From a virus, in IMG/VR virus record IMGVR_UViG_3300032093_000820, positions 1 through 24,233 of that record: DNA of 24,233 nucleotides, one strand, 5' to 3'. Shown here piece by piece: positions 4,943 through 10,498 of the stretch. The translations under genes and the position numbers were made by a program. The number at the start of each line of letters is the position of its first letter. Position 1 is the stretch's first letter. Under the pieces are notes generated by a model. It saw nothing but the letters and a program-made list of their open reading frames with translations. It was not told the origin of the DNA and did not search any database.

Positions 4943-5274
4943 GGTTTAAAAAAGTAAGAACATTCTTCGGCAAAAGAGCCGCCAGCTTCTGGAAGTGACA
5001 GCAAGCATTTGCCATTGGTGAATTGATGACAGTCATTGCAACTTTTTGTTGGCACATCAAGCGATAACATAAAAGTTTTTAGGTTATCAAGTTTTTTCTC
5101 CAAGTTTCTGTAGTGGTCAAGGATTTCAGCGGTGACTTCATAAATTGTCCAAGAATGATTGCAGTTAAGGCAACGTCGTCTAATTCGACGCGCTGTGTTA
5201 TTGAAAGTTGGCGATGATTCAATAACACTGAGTTTGGTGTAATTACATTTGGGGCAACGGCGACCATTATTCAT
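4939..5274 (-). CDS. NrdR-like zinc-ribbon protein with a second cysteine cluster, 111 residues
   Basis: Residues 5-46 match the NrdR-type zinc ribbon: C7 and C10, then the basic segment RRIRRRC with C35 and C38, then SWTIYE, like the RFTTYE of NrdR. Residues 50-75 are a coiled-coil-like helix (LDHYRNLEKKLDNLKTF). The C-terminus has a second cluster (C79, C82, C90, C105), which could bind another zinc. NrdR represses ribonucleotide reductase genes, but no such gene or ATP-cone is present here, so a different DNA target is likely. It overlaps the preceding 250-residue gene by one base (TAATG) and the 62-residue zinc-ribbon gene by ATGA. AT-richer than its downstream neighbours. Confidence 0.7.
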   Translation of the reverse strand: MNNGRRCPKCNYTKLSVIESSPTFNNTARRIRRRCLNCNHSWTIYEVTAEILDHYRNLEKKLDNLKTFMLSLDVPTKSCNDCHQFTNGKCLLSLPEAGGSFAEECSYFFKP

Positions 5275-6026
5275 TAATCAATTAATTCAAAATGGAACCC
5301 ATTGGCTGCATGGCCGCAACGAATCGCTCTTGATATGCCTTGACGAACGACGTGAACATCACGCGCAGCAGCACCCAAGCTTTTGTAAATTTTGCCGGTT
5401 TCAATGCATCGCACTCGTTTTGCTTTGATTAAAGGATCACGACGTTTTGGATATTGGCGAAGAATATCTTTTGCTTTTTTTGAATCTTCAAGCATGATTT
5501 GTAATCCAATTTCATTTACACCGCCTAAGCATTCAGGGTGATATTGCGCAAAACGAATAAAGTCAAGACGCGAAACGTAATTGAAGGCAAACCGCTTGCC
5601 ATTGTGTTGATATGTTTGAAGTGGTTTTTTTGTTAATCGTTTCCAACCTGCAATGGTCCATTTGGAAATGCCAAGTATTTCGCTAAGACGTTGAAATGTA
5701 AAATATTCAATTTGCGGTTTTGTACGATAACCAAGCCTGCGTAATTTGTGACTAATTGAATTGTTTGAGCGAAAAGGATAGTTGTGTTGAGTAGCCCAAA
5801 TTTTGTAAGCCCGAACAAGTCTGTGAAAAGGTGCGCTTTCGGCGTACTTCGTCAAGAATTCGATTTCAGAATCACTCCATAAAGCTGGCTTTGATCGATT
5901 AAATACGCTGCACTGCTTGCTGCATGTTTTACGTAAAGAAGGGCGTCCATTTCGCATGATCTTAATGTCAAAAATTCCACCGCAAACTGTACAAATGCGT
6001 TGATATTTTGAGCCTTGCATCAACAT
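5274..6026 (-). CDS. Zinc-finger/HTH protein with a C-terminal NUMOD1-like DNA-binding segment
   Basis: 250 residues, AT-rich. Residues 10-40 carry a four-cysteine finger (C12, C15, C35, C39). Residues 50-100 form a basic helical region (WSDSEIEFLTKYA, SISHKLRRLGY). Residues 108-128 are a helix-turn-helix (FQRLSEILGISKWTIAGWKR). Residues 205-250 resemble a NUMOD1 repeat (VRCIETGKIYKSLGAAARDV, then RQGISRAIRCG, then GFHFE), which homing endonucleases use to grip DNA. No GIY-YIG or HNH nuclease core is visible, so it may be a nuclease-less relic or a regulator. It is coupled by TAATG to the gene before it. Confidence 0.65.
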   Translation of the reverse strand: MLMQGSKYQRICTVCGGIFDIKIMRNGRPSLRKTCSKQCSVFNRSKPALWSDSEIEFLTKYAESAPFHRLVRAYKIWATQHNYPFRSNNSISHKLRRLGYRTKPQIEYFTFQRLSEILGISKWTIAGWKRLTKKPLQTYQHNGKRFAFNYVSRLDFIRFAQYHPECLGGVNEIGLQIMLEDSKKAKDILRQYPKRRDPLIKAKRVRCIETGKIYKSLGAAARDVHVVRQGISRAIRCGHAANGFHFELID

Positions 6027-6286
6027 TAAACGGACAGGAACTCAGACGGGGTACGAGCGATCAGGCGCATGCAGTTGACCACAGTGGCGCCATCGGGAAC
6101 GAAGGGATCGTTCGGGTTGTTCATCGCTGCTTCGAGGATGTCGCACAGCTTGTCGATGGCTGCACGGGCTTGACGTTGCGCCAGTTCCTTGGAGTTGTAA
6201 GCGAACTGACTGCTGATAGATGCAGCGACGATGTCGATAACATTCAAGTTATCAAGTGAGATGTCGGTGGGTTGAGGGTCGTTCAT
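6026..6286 (-). CDS. Hypothetical 86-residue protein
   Basis: Starts at the ATG at 6286, which overlaps the preceding stop as ATGA; the frame is open 13 codons further but without support. The protein is mostly helical, with AASISSQFAYNSKELAQRQA in the middle and an acidic N-terminus. I do not recognise a family. It ends one base into the start of the 250-residue gene (TAATG), so it sits in the same translationally coupled chain. Confidence 0.6.
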   Translation of the reverse strand: MNDPQPTDISLDNLNVIDIVAASISSQFAYNSKELAQRQARAAIDKLCDILEAAMNNPNDPFVPDGATVVNCMRLIARTPSEFLSV

Positions 6287-6507
6287 GATTGACAAAAGCG
6301 ATTGAGGACAGCAATAACAAAACAAGACATGGTGCCTTCTTCAACTGCTGTTTGGATTGACTGATCAGTTTCTACTTGCCACCAGTGCATGGCAAATTCA
6401 TCAACCGCATCCATGTTTGGAAGCTTCATTGGCACAAGGCAATTGGCAATGTGCTCAGCGCAGGCTGCTTGAATCTGCGCCATTTGCTCCTTAGTAAAGT
6501 CAGCCAT
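6283..6507 (-). CDS. Hypothetical 74-residue protein
   Basis: Starts at the ATG at 6507, sharing one base with the stop of the 25-codon gene upstream (TAATG), and ends in an ATGA overlap with the next gene. The product is helical, with MADFTKEQMAQIQAACAEHI at the N-terminus and two Trp (HWWQVETDQS) in the middle. No family is recognised. Coding status is supported mainly by the seamless overlaps on both sides. Confidence 0.6.
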   Translation of the reverse strand: MADFTKEQMAQIQAACAEHIANCLVPMKLPNMDAVDEFAMHWWQVETDQSIQTAVEEGTMSCFVIAVLNRFCQS

Positions 6508-6584
6508 TAACTTGCACCCAAATACAAGGCACCGATTAGTACAGCGGTGAGAATGCAGATGGTGAGTGTGGAAACGGTAGTCAT
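6507..6584 (-). CDS. Single-helix membrane peptide, 25 residues
   Basis: A 26-codon frame from the ATG at 6584. The ATG overlaps the stop of the homing endonuclease gene (ATGA), and its stop TAA overlaps the ATG of the next gene (TAATG). The peptide is almost entirely one hydrophobic helix (STLTICILTAVLIGALYL) with a short polar N-terminus, so it should sit in the membrane. Without it there would be a 73-base gap in an otherwise gap-poor operon. Function unknown; small phage membrane peptides include holin-like and superinfection-exclusion factors. Confidence 0.55.
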   Translation of the reverse strand: MTTVSTLTICILTAVLIGALYLGAS

Positions 6585-7105
6585 TTGAAAGAGTTATTGT
6601 AAATATTTGATAAATATTTTATTTCAGCTTCTTTTCTCGCTTTAATTGCATCTTCAATGTTTTTAAAACAACCAAGATAATAACGTTTTTTGTTAACAGA
6701 AAGATTTGCTATCCAAATGTTTTTATTTTTATGAAAATTAACTCCAGTTACATTTGATTTTGTTTGATTGGTTAAAGTTTGATTTTTATTATGATGATTT
6801 TGCCAAGCTTCAACAAGCCTTAAATTTTCAATTTTATTGTTTAATGAATTTCGGTCAATATGATCAATTTGTTTTAAAAATGGATCTTCACCATAATGCA
6901 TAAACCAAAAAACTCTATGAGCCATATATCTTTGCCCAAAAAAATGAAGACTCCTGTAATTATTTGGCGTAATAGAACCAACTTCTTTGCCTATTTGTAA
7001 ATTTCTGCTTATTTGTTTTTTCCAAGTGCCAATACCAGTATTTGGATTGTAGTCAATATATTCATGCAGCAAATCAAATGGTGGCATAATTTTTTGGTTA
7101 GTCAT
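6581..7105 (-). CDS. HNH homing endonuclease with AP2-like DNA-binding domain
   Basis: A 174-residue free-standing homing endonuclease. The HNH core is KQIDHIDRNSLNNKIENLRL (residues 78-97), with D81, H82, N90 and N94, followed by WQNHHNK (101-107). The AP2-like module spans about 119-162 (TGVNFHKNKNIWIANLSVNK, then RYYLGCF, then EDAIKAR). Such proteins cut an intact target allele so that repair copies the gene in. The gene is strikingly AT-rich compared with its neighbours, a sign of recent transfer, yet it joins both neighbours by 4-base ATGA overlaps. Confidence 0.9.
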   Translation of the reverse strand: MTNQKIMPPFDLLHEYIDYNPNTGIGTWKKQISRNLQIGKEVGSITPNNYRSLHFFGQRYMAHRVFWFMHYGEDPFLKQIDHIDRNSLNNKIENLRLVEAWQNHHNKNQTLTNQTKSNVTGVNFHKNKNIWIANLSVNKKRYYLGCFKNIEDAIKARKEAEIKYLSNIYNNSFK

Positions 7106-7443
7106 GCACGCACCGTCCAGAAAGGTGTGCCGACTTTTTGCACAGCAGTGCCAAGAGCCTTGGCGGTGTCTTCAAGCTCTTTGGTGTTTTCGCGTGCAGC
7201 GATCACGTCCGTGCAGTCACTGAAGTCGTAGGTGACACGACCAGGCGAGTAGACGTAGTTGATTTCCTCGAACTTGAAGGTGTTGTCAGCGTCGGTCTTA
7301 AGGTGATCCAGATCGCCGGCAAGGACGTGTTGCGTGAGCTGTGCTTGCAGGTCTTTGATTTGATTCTCAAGGGCACGCTGTTCGTACTTGAGCTGGGCTA
7401 GTGCGTGCAACCGTTGTTCGGCAATGCGCTGATAGTTGTCCAT
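7102..7443 (-). CDS. Hypothetical coiled-coil protein, 113 residues
   Basis: I chose the ATG at 7443; a TTG at 7485 would add 14 residues and leave only 9 bases after the upstream stop, so it is a fair alternative. Residues 5-45 are a heptad-rich helix (RIAEQRLHALAQLKYEQRAL, then ENQIKDLQAQL), probably a coiled coil. The second half looks beta-rich (FEEINYVYSPGRVTYDFSDC) and ends with a conserved-looking GTPFWTV. I know no function. It overlaps the homing endonuclease gene by ATGA, which places the insertion exactly at its stop codon. Confidence 0.6.
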   Translation of the reverse strand: MDNYQRIAEQRLHALAQLKYEQRALENQIKDLQAQLTQHVLAGDLDHLKTDADNTFKFEEINYVYSPGRVTYDFSDCTDVIAARENTKELEDTAKALGTAVQKVGTPFWTVRA

Positions 7444-7494
7444 CTGTAGTCGATTGATGAAGTTGGGTGAAAGCTGTAATGCCAAGGCAGACGA

Positions 7495-7701
7495 TCAGAA
7501 AAACAACCGAGCGCATCGTTCTTGCAGTTCAGAAGTGTCTTCAGTGGGTTCAGGATCAGTGGTGTCGTGCCACTGGATCTTGTTCCAGAGATGGCTGTAC
7601 TCCTTGAAGGCGCGAGCCTTGGCGTCAAAAAAGCTGTAGGCATCGACGAAGTCAAAGACGTTGGCGTCCTTGATTTCGAAGTAATAGCGTTTGGTGTTCA
7701 T
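7495..7701 (-). CDS. Hypothetical 68-residue protein
   Basis: Starts at the ATG at 7701 (MNTKRYYFEIKDANVFDFVD). A longer in-frame version to 7749 begins with a low-complexity stretch and lacks support. The N-terminal part reads as a strand and helix (YYFEIKDANVFDFVDAYSFF), and the C-terminal part is acidic and polar (HDTTDPEPTEDTSELQE). No family is recognised. It lies between the RecB-like nuclease gene and the coiled-coil gene. Confidence 0.6.
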   Translation of the reverse strand: MNTKRYYFEIKDANVFDFVDAYSFFDAKARAFKEYSHLWNKIQWHDTTDPEPTEDTSELQERCARLFF

Positions 7702-7764
7702 GGCGGGTGGCGGGGACGATTGGGAACCCCGTGACCATGATGATTGCACCCCTATGGGCAGGTG

Positions 7765-8496
7765 TCAAGGGTTTTGCAGTGCAAACGCCTGAATTCGTTG
7801 AGTCCAATGCGTCTCATGCCGCTCAAGCTCCTTGCCTGCGGCGGCAACCGGGTAAGCCGGCTGGTCAGGGAAGACGTACAGCGCCAGGAATCGGTTCACT
7901 TGGATGCCGTAGTTCTCGGATAAACAAAGGCGATACGCCTGCATCTGACACATCGCCTCATCACTGATCTGCTTGGTGGGCTTGGCTTTGTTTGGGGCTT
8001 TGGTCTTTAGGTCGAACAGCACGAATTCGCCGTTGAGTTTCAGCAGGGCATCCAGGGTGCCGGCAAAGGGCACGATGCCTTCATCGCTGCAGACCTGATG
8101 TTCCGTGCAGACAACGTGATCCAATACCTTCCAGATCGGTGCGGCGATGATGCGCTCACACCAAGGAGCAATTGCCTCAGGAATCTCAGGTGATTCTCGA
8201 AGTAAGAACTTCTCAAACCAGTCGTGGATTTGTGAACCACGGCGAGCGGCTTGATCACGCGTCTCATCGGGATCACCACCTTCAGCGATGATCTTTGCTT
8301 TCCAGCGGCGCAGCGCCATCTTTGTAGCTTCTGATTGCGTAGCTGAAAGAATTGACGTGATGCTGCTGTAGCGAAGATCTGGACGCTGCTCGTTCCAGTA
8401 GTAGCGCGGCTGACCTACCGGATTGCGCTGAATCAGTGGTAGGCGCTGCAACGGCATGCAATCGCTACTGCTTTTGTCAAGGGTAACGACTGTCAC
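7765..8496 (-). CDS. RecB-like PD-(D/E)XK exonuclease
   Basis: 243 residues, starting at a GTG (8496-8494) that overlaps the preceding stop (GTGA). The RecB/Cas4-type nuclease motifs appear in order: RRGSQIH (residues 85-91), GTLDALLKLNGEFVLFDLKT (146-165) with D149, D162 and K164, and QMQAYRL (184-190), the QxxxY motif. No iron-sulphur cysteine set as in Cas4 is evident. In phages this type usually resects DNA ends to give 3' tails for an annealing protein, here probably the rightward-encoded DUF1071-like protein. Alternatives are a replication-repair nuclease or a host-DNA degrading enzyme. Confidence 0.82.
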   Translation of the reverse strand: MTVVTLDKSSSDCMPLQRLPLIQRNPVGQPRYYWNEQRPDLRYSSITSILSATQSEATKMALRRWKAKIIAEGGDPDETRDQAARRGSQIHDWFEKFLLRESPEIPEAIAPWCERIIAAPIWKVLDHVVCTEHQVCSDEGIVPFAGTLDALLKLNGEFVLFDLKTKAPNKAKPTKQISDEAMCQMQAYRLCLSENYGIQVNRFLALYVFPDQPAYPVAAAGKELERHETHWTQRIQAFALQNP

Positions 8497-8720
8497 AGAA
8501 CAAAGTCAGAGTCCTGATTGTCTTCAGCATCACGCAGCAAGTTGCGGTAGGTGGGTTGTTCGGTTTTTAGGTTCTTGTTCATCGGATGGCGCGACCATTC
8601 TCTAAGGAGCATCTTTGTGCCTGGTGGTGGGTTGTCGAGCTGCTCAACAGTCCAGTAACCCTTAGTCACGCCATCACGCAGGATCTTCATCGCTGCGGCG
8701 TGATCAAAAGTTTGTTTCAT
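8493..8720 (-). CDS. Hypothetical 75-residue protein
   Basis: Real start at the ATG at 8720 (MKQTFDHAAAMKILRDGVTK); the longer open frame to 8993 runs antisense-like through the neighbouring gene. The middle, WTVEQLDNPPPGTKM, and a basic C-terminal part (LLREWSRHPMNKN) suggest a small DNA- or protein-binding module, but no family is recognised. It overlaps the preceding gene by 17 bases and the RecB-like nuclease start by 4 bases (GTGA). It may be an accessory factor of that nuclease, judged only by coupling. Confidence 0.65.
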   Translation of the reverse strand: MKQTFDHAAAMKILRDGVTKGYWTVEQLDNPPPGTKMLLREWSRHPMNKNLKTEQPTYRNLLRDAEDNQDSDFVL

Positions 8721-9258
8721 TGATTTGGTTAAATAAATTGTAGTACTTGGCTGCAAAAAATTGATCCCAATTTGGATTGCAATGTCGCCGCAATAAATTA
8801 TTGTCCAAGAAATAAGAGCTGCGCTTGCAATCGTATTGATTGTGTACACCATTGATCGCAATTTCGTAACCCATTGCCCATCCGCAAACATTGCAGTATC
8901 CAGTAATTGGATCAACAACAACTTTGCTCCAGGCGTAGGAAAGTTTGTTGGGCTTGGTAACTTCATCCGACCAGAGAAACAGTCGATTACCAAACTTGGA
9001 CATCGCCCGAACTTCCCAGATATCGCCTACATCAACGCCGCAAAATCCTTTATCGGTTGATAGGTATTCCCAGTCGATTTCAAGCTCAAAGTAAATCAGT
9101 AATGCAACTTCTCCAAGCACGCCCATAAACGACCAGATGCTTTTGTCATCGGTTCGATCACTGCTGTAATCAACAGAATTACGACGGTTGTGATCACGTT
9201 GCTGAGCGCACAGTTTGCATTGATCAACCAGGGCAGAGGAAAGTTCAACAATCGCCAT
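8704..9258 (-). CDS. Hypothetical protein, possible PD-(D/E)XK fold, 184 residues
   Basis: Residues 40-90 contain SFMGVLGEVALLIYFELEID, then DVGDIWEVRAMS, then RLFLW. A helix with Glu followed by D-x-n-E-V-R is a pattern seen in some PD-(D/E)XK nuclease-like phage proteins; here the last motif has Arg where Lys is usual, so activity is doubtful. The C-terminal half has several cysteines (C122, C125, C144, C160), perhaps a metal site, and ends in an AT-rich stretch. It starts at an ATG sharing one base with the preceding stop (TGATG). Function not established. Confidence 0.6.
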   Translation of the reverse strand: MAIVELSSALVDQCKLCAQQRDHNRRNSVDYSSDRTDDKSIWSFMGVLGEVALLIYFELEIDWEYLSTDKGFCGVDVGDIWEVRAMSKFGNRLFLWSDEVTKPNKLSYAWSKVVVDPITGYCNVCGWAMGYEIAINGVHNQYDCKRSSYFLDNNLLRRHCNPNWDQFFAAKYYNLFNQINETNF

Positions 9259-9578
9259 CAGAACTCAGTCTCCTTGTAAGACCCAAATGAGTTGAGTGAT
9301 CCCCAAACCTTGGCTTTGATCGCCGCCTGCATTTCCTGATCGGCGCCAGGGTGCTTGACAAACTTGCTGGACAAGAGGCTGTTGGGATCCTCGTCACCGG
9401 TCATGGGCACGAACGTCCAGTAACAGCCATCGGAATCAAAACGACCGATGGGGTGACCGTGAACGGCATTCGGCGGTGGTGTGGTGCTCTTGGACGGGGC
9501 GTAGCTCGCCTTGCTGGACTTCGGGTCAGCAGTCGCCCAGATGTACATCCCGGCGAATTCAGGTGCGTAGAGCTTCAT
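9258..9578 (-). CDS. Hypothetical 106-residue protein
   Basis: Not recognised. The N-terminus (MKLYAPEFAGMYIWATADPK) is followed by a Pro/Ser-rich segment (SKSTTPPPNAVHGH) and a short beta-like stretch (RFDSDGCYWTFVPMTG). It overlaps the replication gene by ATGA (9578-9575) and the next gene by one base, so it is the second gene of the leftward early operon and is expected to be made together with the replication protein. Confidence 0.6.
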   Translation of the reverse strand: MKLYAPEFAGMYIWATADPKSSKASYAPSKSTTPPPNAVHGHPIGRFDSDGCYWTFVPMTGDEDPNSLLSSKFVKHPGADQEMQAAIKAKVWGSLNSFGSYKETEF

Positions 9579-10141
9579 TCGTACACCGTGTAGCCGTTGA
9601 TCATGCGCGGACCAGCAGGGACGTGATCTTCCAGGTGAACAGCAAACCGTTCGTCACGAAGCCACCGAAAAGCGTCTGGAAGGGGCGCACACCACTCGTC
9701 TTGGAGCTTCGCCTGCTTGATCTGCTCAACCGCCCTTCTAGCGGCTTCCAGGAGCCTCTCCGGTCTTTCCAGCTTCGTAGCTTCCTTCCACTGCTCAAAC
9801 GCTTTGTTCTTGCTCTGCGCGTTCGCCTTGATCGGTGCGCGTTGGTACTCGTTCCAAAAAGCTGTAAAGGCTTCGTCGTAATCAGGTCTTACGCGCTTTT
9901 TTTTCGACTTTTGCAGCTTATATTGATTACTTGTATTTAATTCTTCTTCTAGATTAATAGAAATAGAAGAAGAAGTAGAGGCTACGCTCGCTTCCGCTCG
10001 CTCCGCCAGCGTAACAGGCGTGTCAACTGCCTGCTCCAGCAAAAGGCTGCAGAAGCTTGTCAGGGACAGGGATTCGGGCTTTTTTTTGAGCAGTTTTTGC
10101 GCCACTCCGTCCGGTAAACGCAGGAAAATGGGCTTTGGCAT
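9575..10141 (-). CDS. Putative phage replication protein (O/DnaT-like)
   Basis: 188 residues from the ATG at 10141; the frame is open further up through the control region, but the tandem operator-like repeats there and the sense of MPKPIFLRLPDGVAQKLL fix this start. Residues 1-40 resemble a ribbon-helix-helix or small DNA-binding unit. Residues 50-90 are a Ser/Glu-rich linker. Residues 95-175 (YDEAFTAFWNEYQRAPIKAN, AFEQWKEATK, APLPDAFRWLRDER) match the pattern of phage replication-initiation or helicase-loading proteins (FWxxYxR...K). It is the first gene of the leftward operon, facing the divergent control region. The linker DNA carries an origin-like structure (9918-10004). Confidence 0.6.
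   Translation of the reverse strand: MPKPIFLRLPDGVAQKLLKKKPESLSLTSFCSLLLEQAVDTPVTLAERAEASVASTSSSISINLEEELNTSNQYKLQKSKKKRVRPDYDEAFTAFWNEYQRAPIKANAQSKNKAFEQWKEATKLERPERLLEAARRAVEQIKQAKLQDEWCAPLPDAFRWLRDERFAVHLEDHVPAGPRMINGYTVYE
9918..10004. other. Origin-like structure inside the replication gene
   Basis: TTCTTCTTCTA (9941-9951) and TAGAAGAAGAA (9964-9974) form a perfect 11-bp inverted repeat around a 12-base AT-rich loop, inside an AT-rich stretch of about 60 bases (9918-9977). Next to it CGCTCGCTTC and CGCTCGCTCC repeat in tandem (9985-10004, 10-bp period). It lies in the part of the gene encoding the linker. Lambda-type origins have the same layout, with initiator sites beside an AT-rich unwinding region within the O gene. 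Only two GC repeats are present, so this is suggestive. Confidence 0.4.
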
Positions 10142-10240
10142 TTGATTGCTTTTGATTGCGGTATGCAAGGGGAACCGGCAGAAATTAGCACGGGAGTTCA
10201 GGCGTGACAAGCCTGCAGTTGCTAGCGGTATGCAATCAAA
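10141..10240. promoter_or_regulatory. Operator-like repeats in the divergent control region
   Basis: TTTGATTGC occurs twice in exact tandem (10141-10149, 10150-10158), starting at the ATG of the replication gene, and once inverted as GCAATCAAA (10232-10240). GCGGTATGCAA occurs twice in direct orientation (10157-10167, 10225-10235). Each cluster combines both motifs, about 70 bases apart, which would suit cooperative binding or looping by a regulator of both operons. No -10/-35 pair is clear enough to assign. Confidence 0.5.
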
Positions 10241-10244
10241 CACA

Positions 10245-10289
10245 GTCTCAACAAACTTTTTTGAGACGCAACCCAATTCCAAGAATTGG
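10245..10289. promoter_or_regulatory. Two inverted repeats upstream of the rightward early operon
   Basis: GTCTCAA (10245-10251) and TTGAGAC (10261-10267) form a 7-bp inverted repeat with a 9-base spacer. CCAATTC-CAA-GAATTGG (10273-10289) is a perfect 7-3-7 palindrome, typical of a dimeric repressor operator. They lie 33-77 bases before the first rightward gene, next to the LexA-type box. Confidence 0.5.
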
Positions 10290-10294
10290 CGTAT

Positions 10295-10308
10295 GGTACC
10301 CAGGTACT
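10295..10308 (+). promoter_or_regulatory. LexA-type (SOS) box before the early operon
   Basis: GGTACCCAGGTACT fits the cyanobacterial LexA consensus RGTACNNNDGTWCB exactly, as does the site at 2641-2654. It ends 13 bases before the ATG of the first early gene and overlaps a possible -10 element (TATGGT, 10292-10297). In that position a bound repressor would block the early operon, and host DNA damage would release it. No matching -35 box is obvious. Confidence 0.5.
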
Positions 10309-10321
10309 CCAGCCATTTCCC

Positions 10322-10498
10322 ATGGCAATTCAACTGACCGCCAAAGCCTCCAGCACCAAGACCGTGATGCTTCAGCTCGACCCCGAGCTGTACGTGCGCA
10401 TCAAAGCCGCTGCCAAGCACTACAACATGCCCGCCGCCGCCGCCATGCGTCAGATCCTTGAGCAGGGCATTGATGAGGTGGAGGCGAACATCGCCTGA
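10322..10498 (+). CDS. Ribbon-helix-helix (Arc/CopG-like) regulator, 58 residues
   Basis: Starts at the ATG at 10322; the frame is open 12 codons upstream, but those codons overlap the LexA-type box and have no Shine-Dalgarno site. TKTVMLQLDPELYVRIKAAA, then KHYNMPAAAAMRQILEQGID, is the strand-helix-helix layout of Arc/CopG repressors, with a basic N-terminal extension. It is the first gene of the rightward early operon and a likely autoregulator binding the palindromes just upstream (inference). Its stop shares one base with the next start (TGATG). Confidence 0.75.
   Translation: MAIQLTAKASSTKTVMLQLDPELYVRIKAAAKHYNMPAAAAMRQILEQGIDEVEANIA

Noticed and set aside
8721-8993. N-terminal extension of the 75-residue gene
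   Set aside because: The extension lies wholly inside the coding part of the 184-residue gene on the same strand; the ATG at 8720 gives a compact gene in line with operon overlaps.
9842-9853. GGTACTCGTTCC as a third LexA-type box
   Set aside because: The spacing between half-sites is too short for the consensus, and it lies inside the replication gene.
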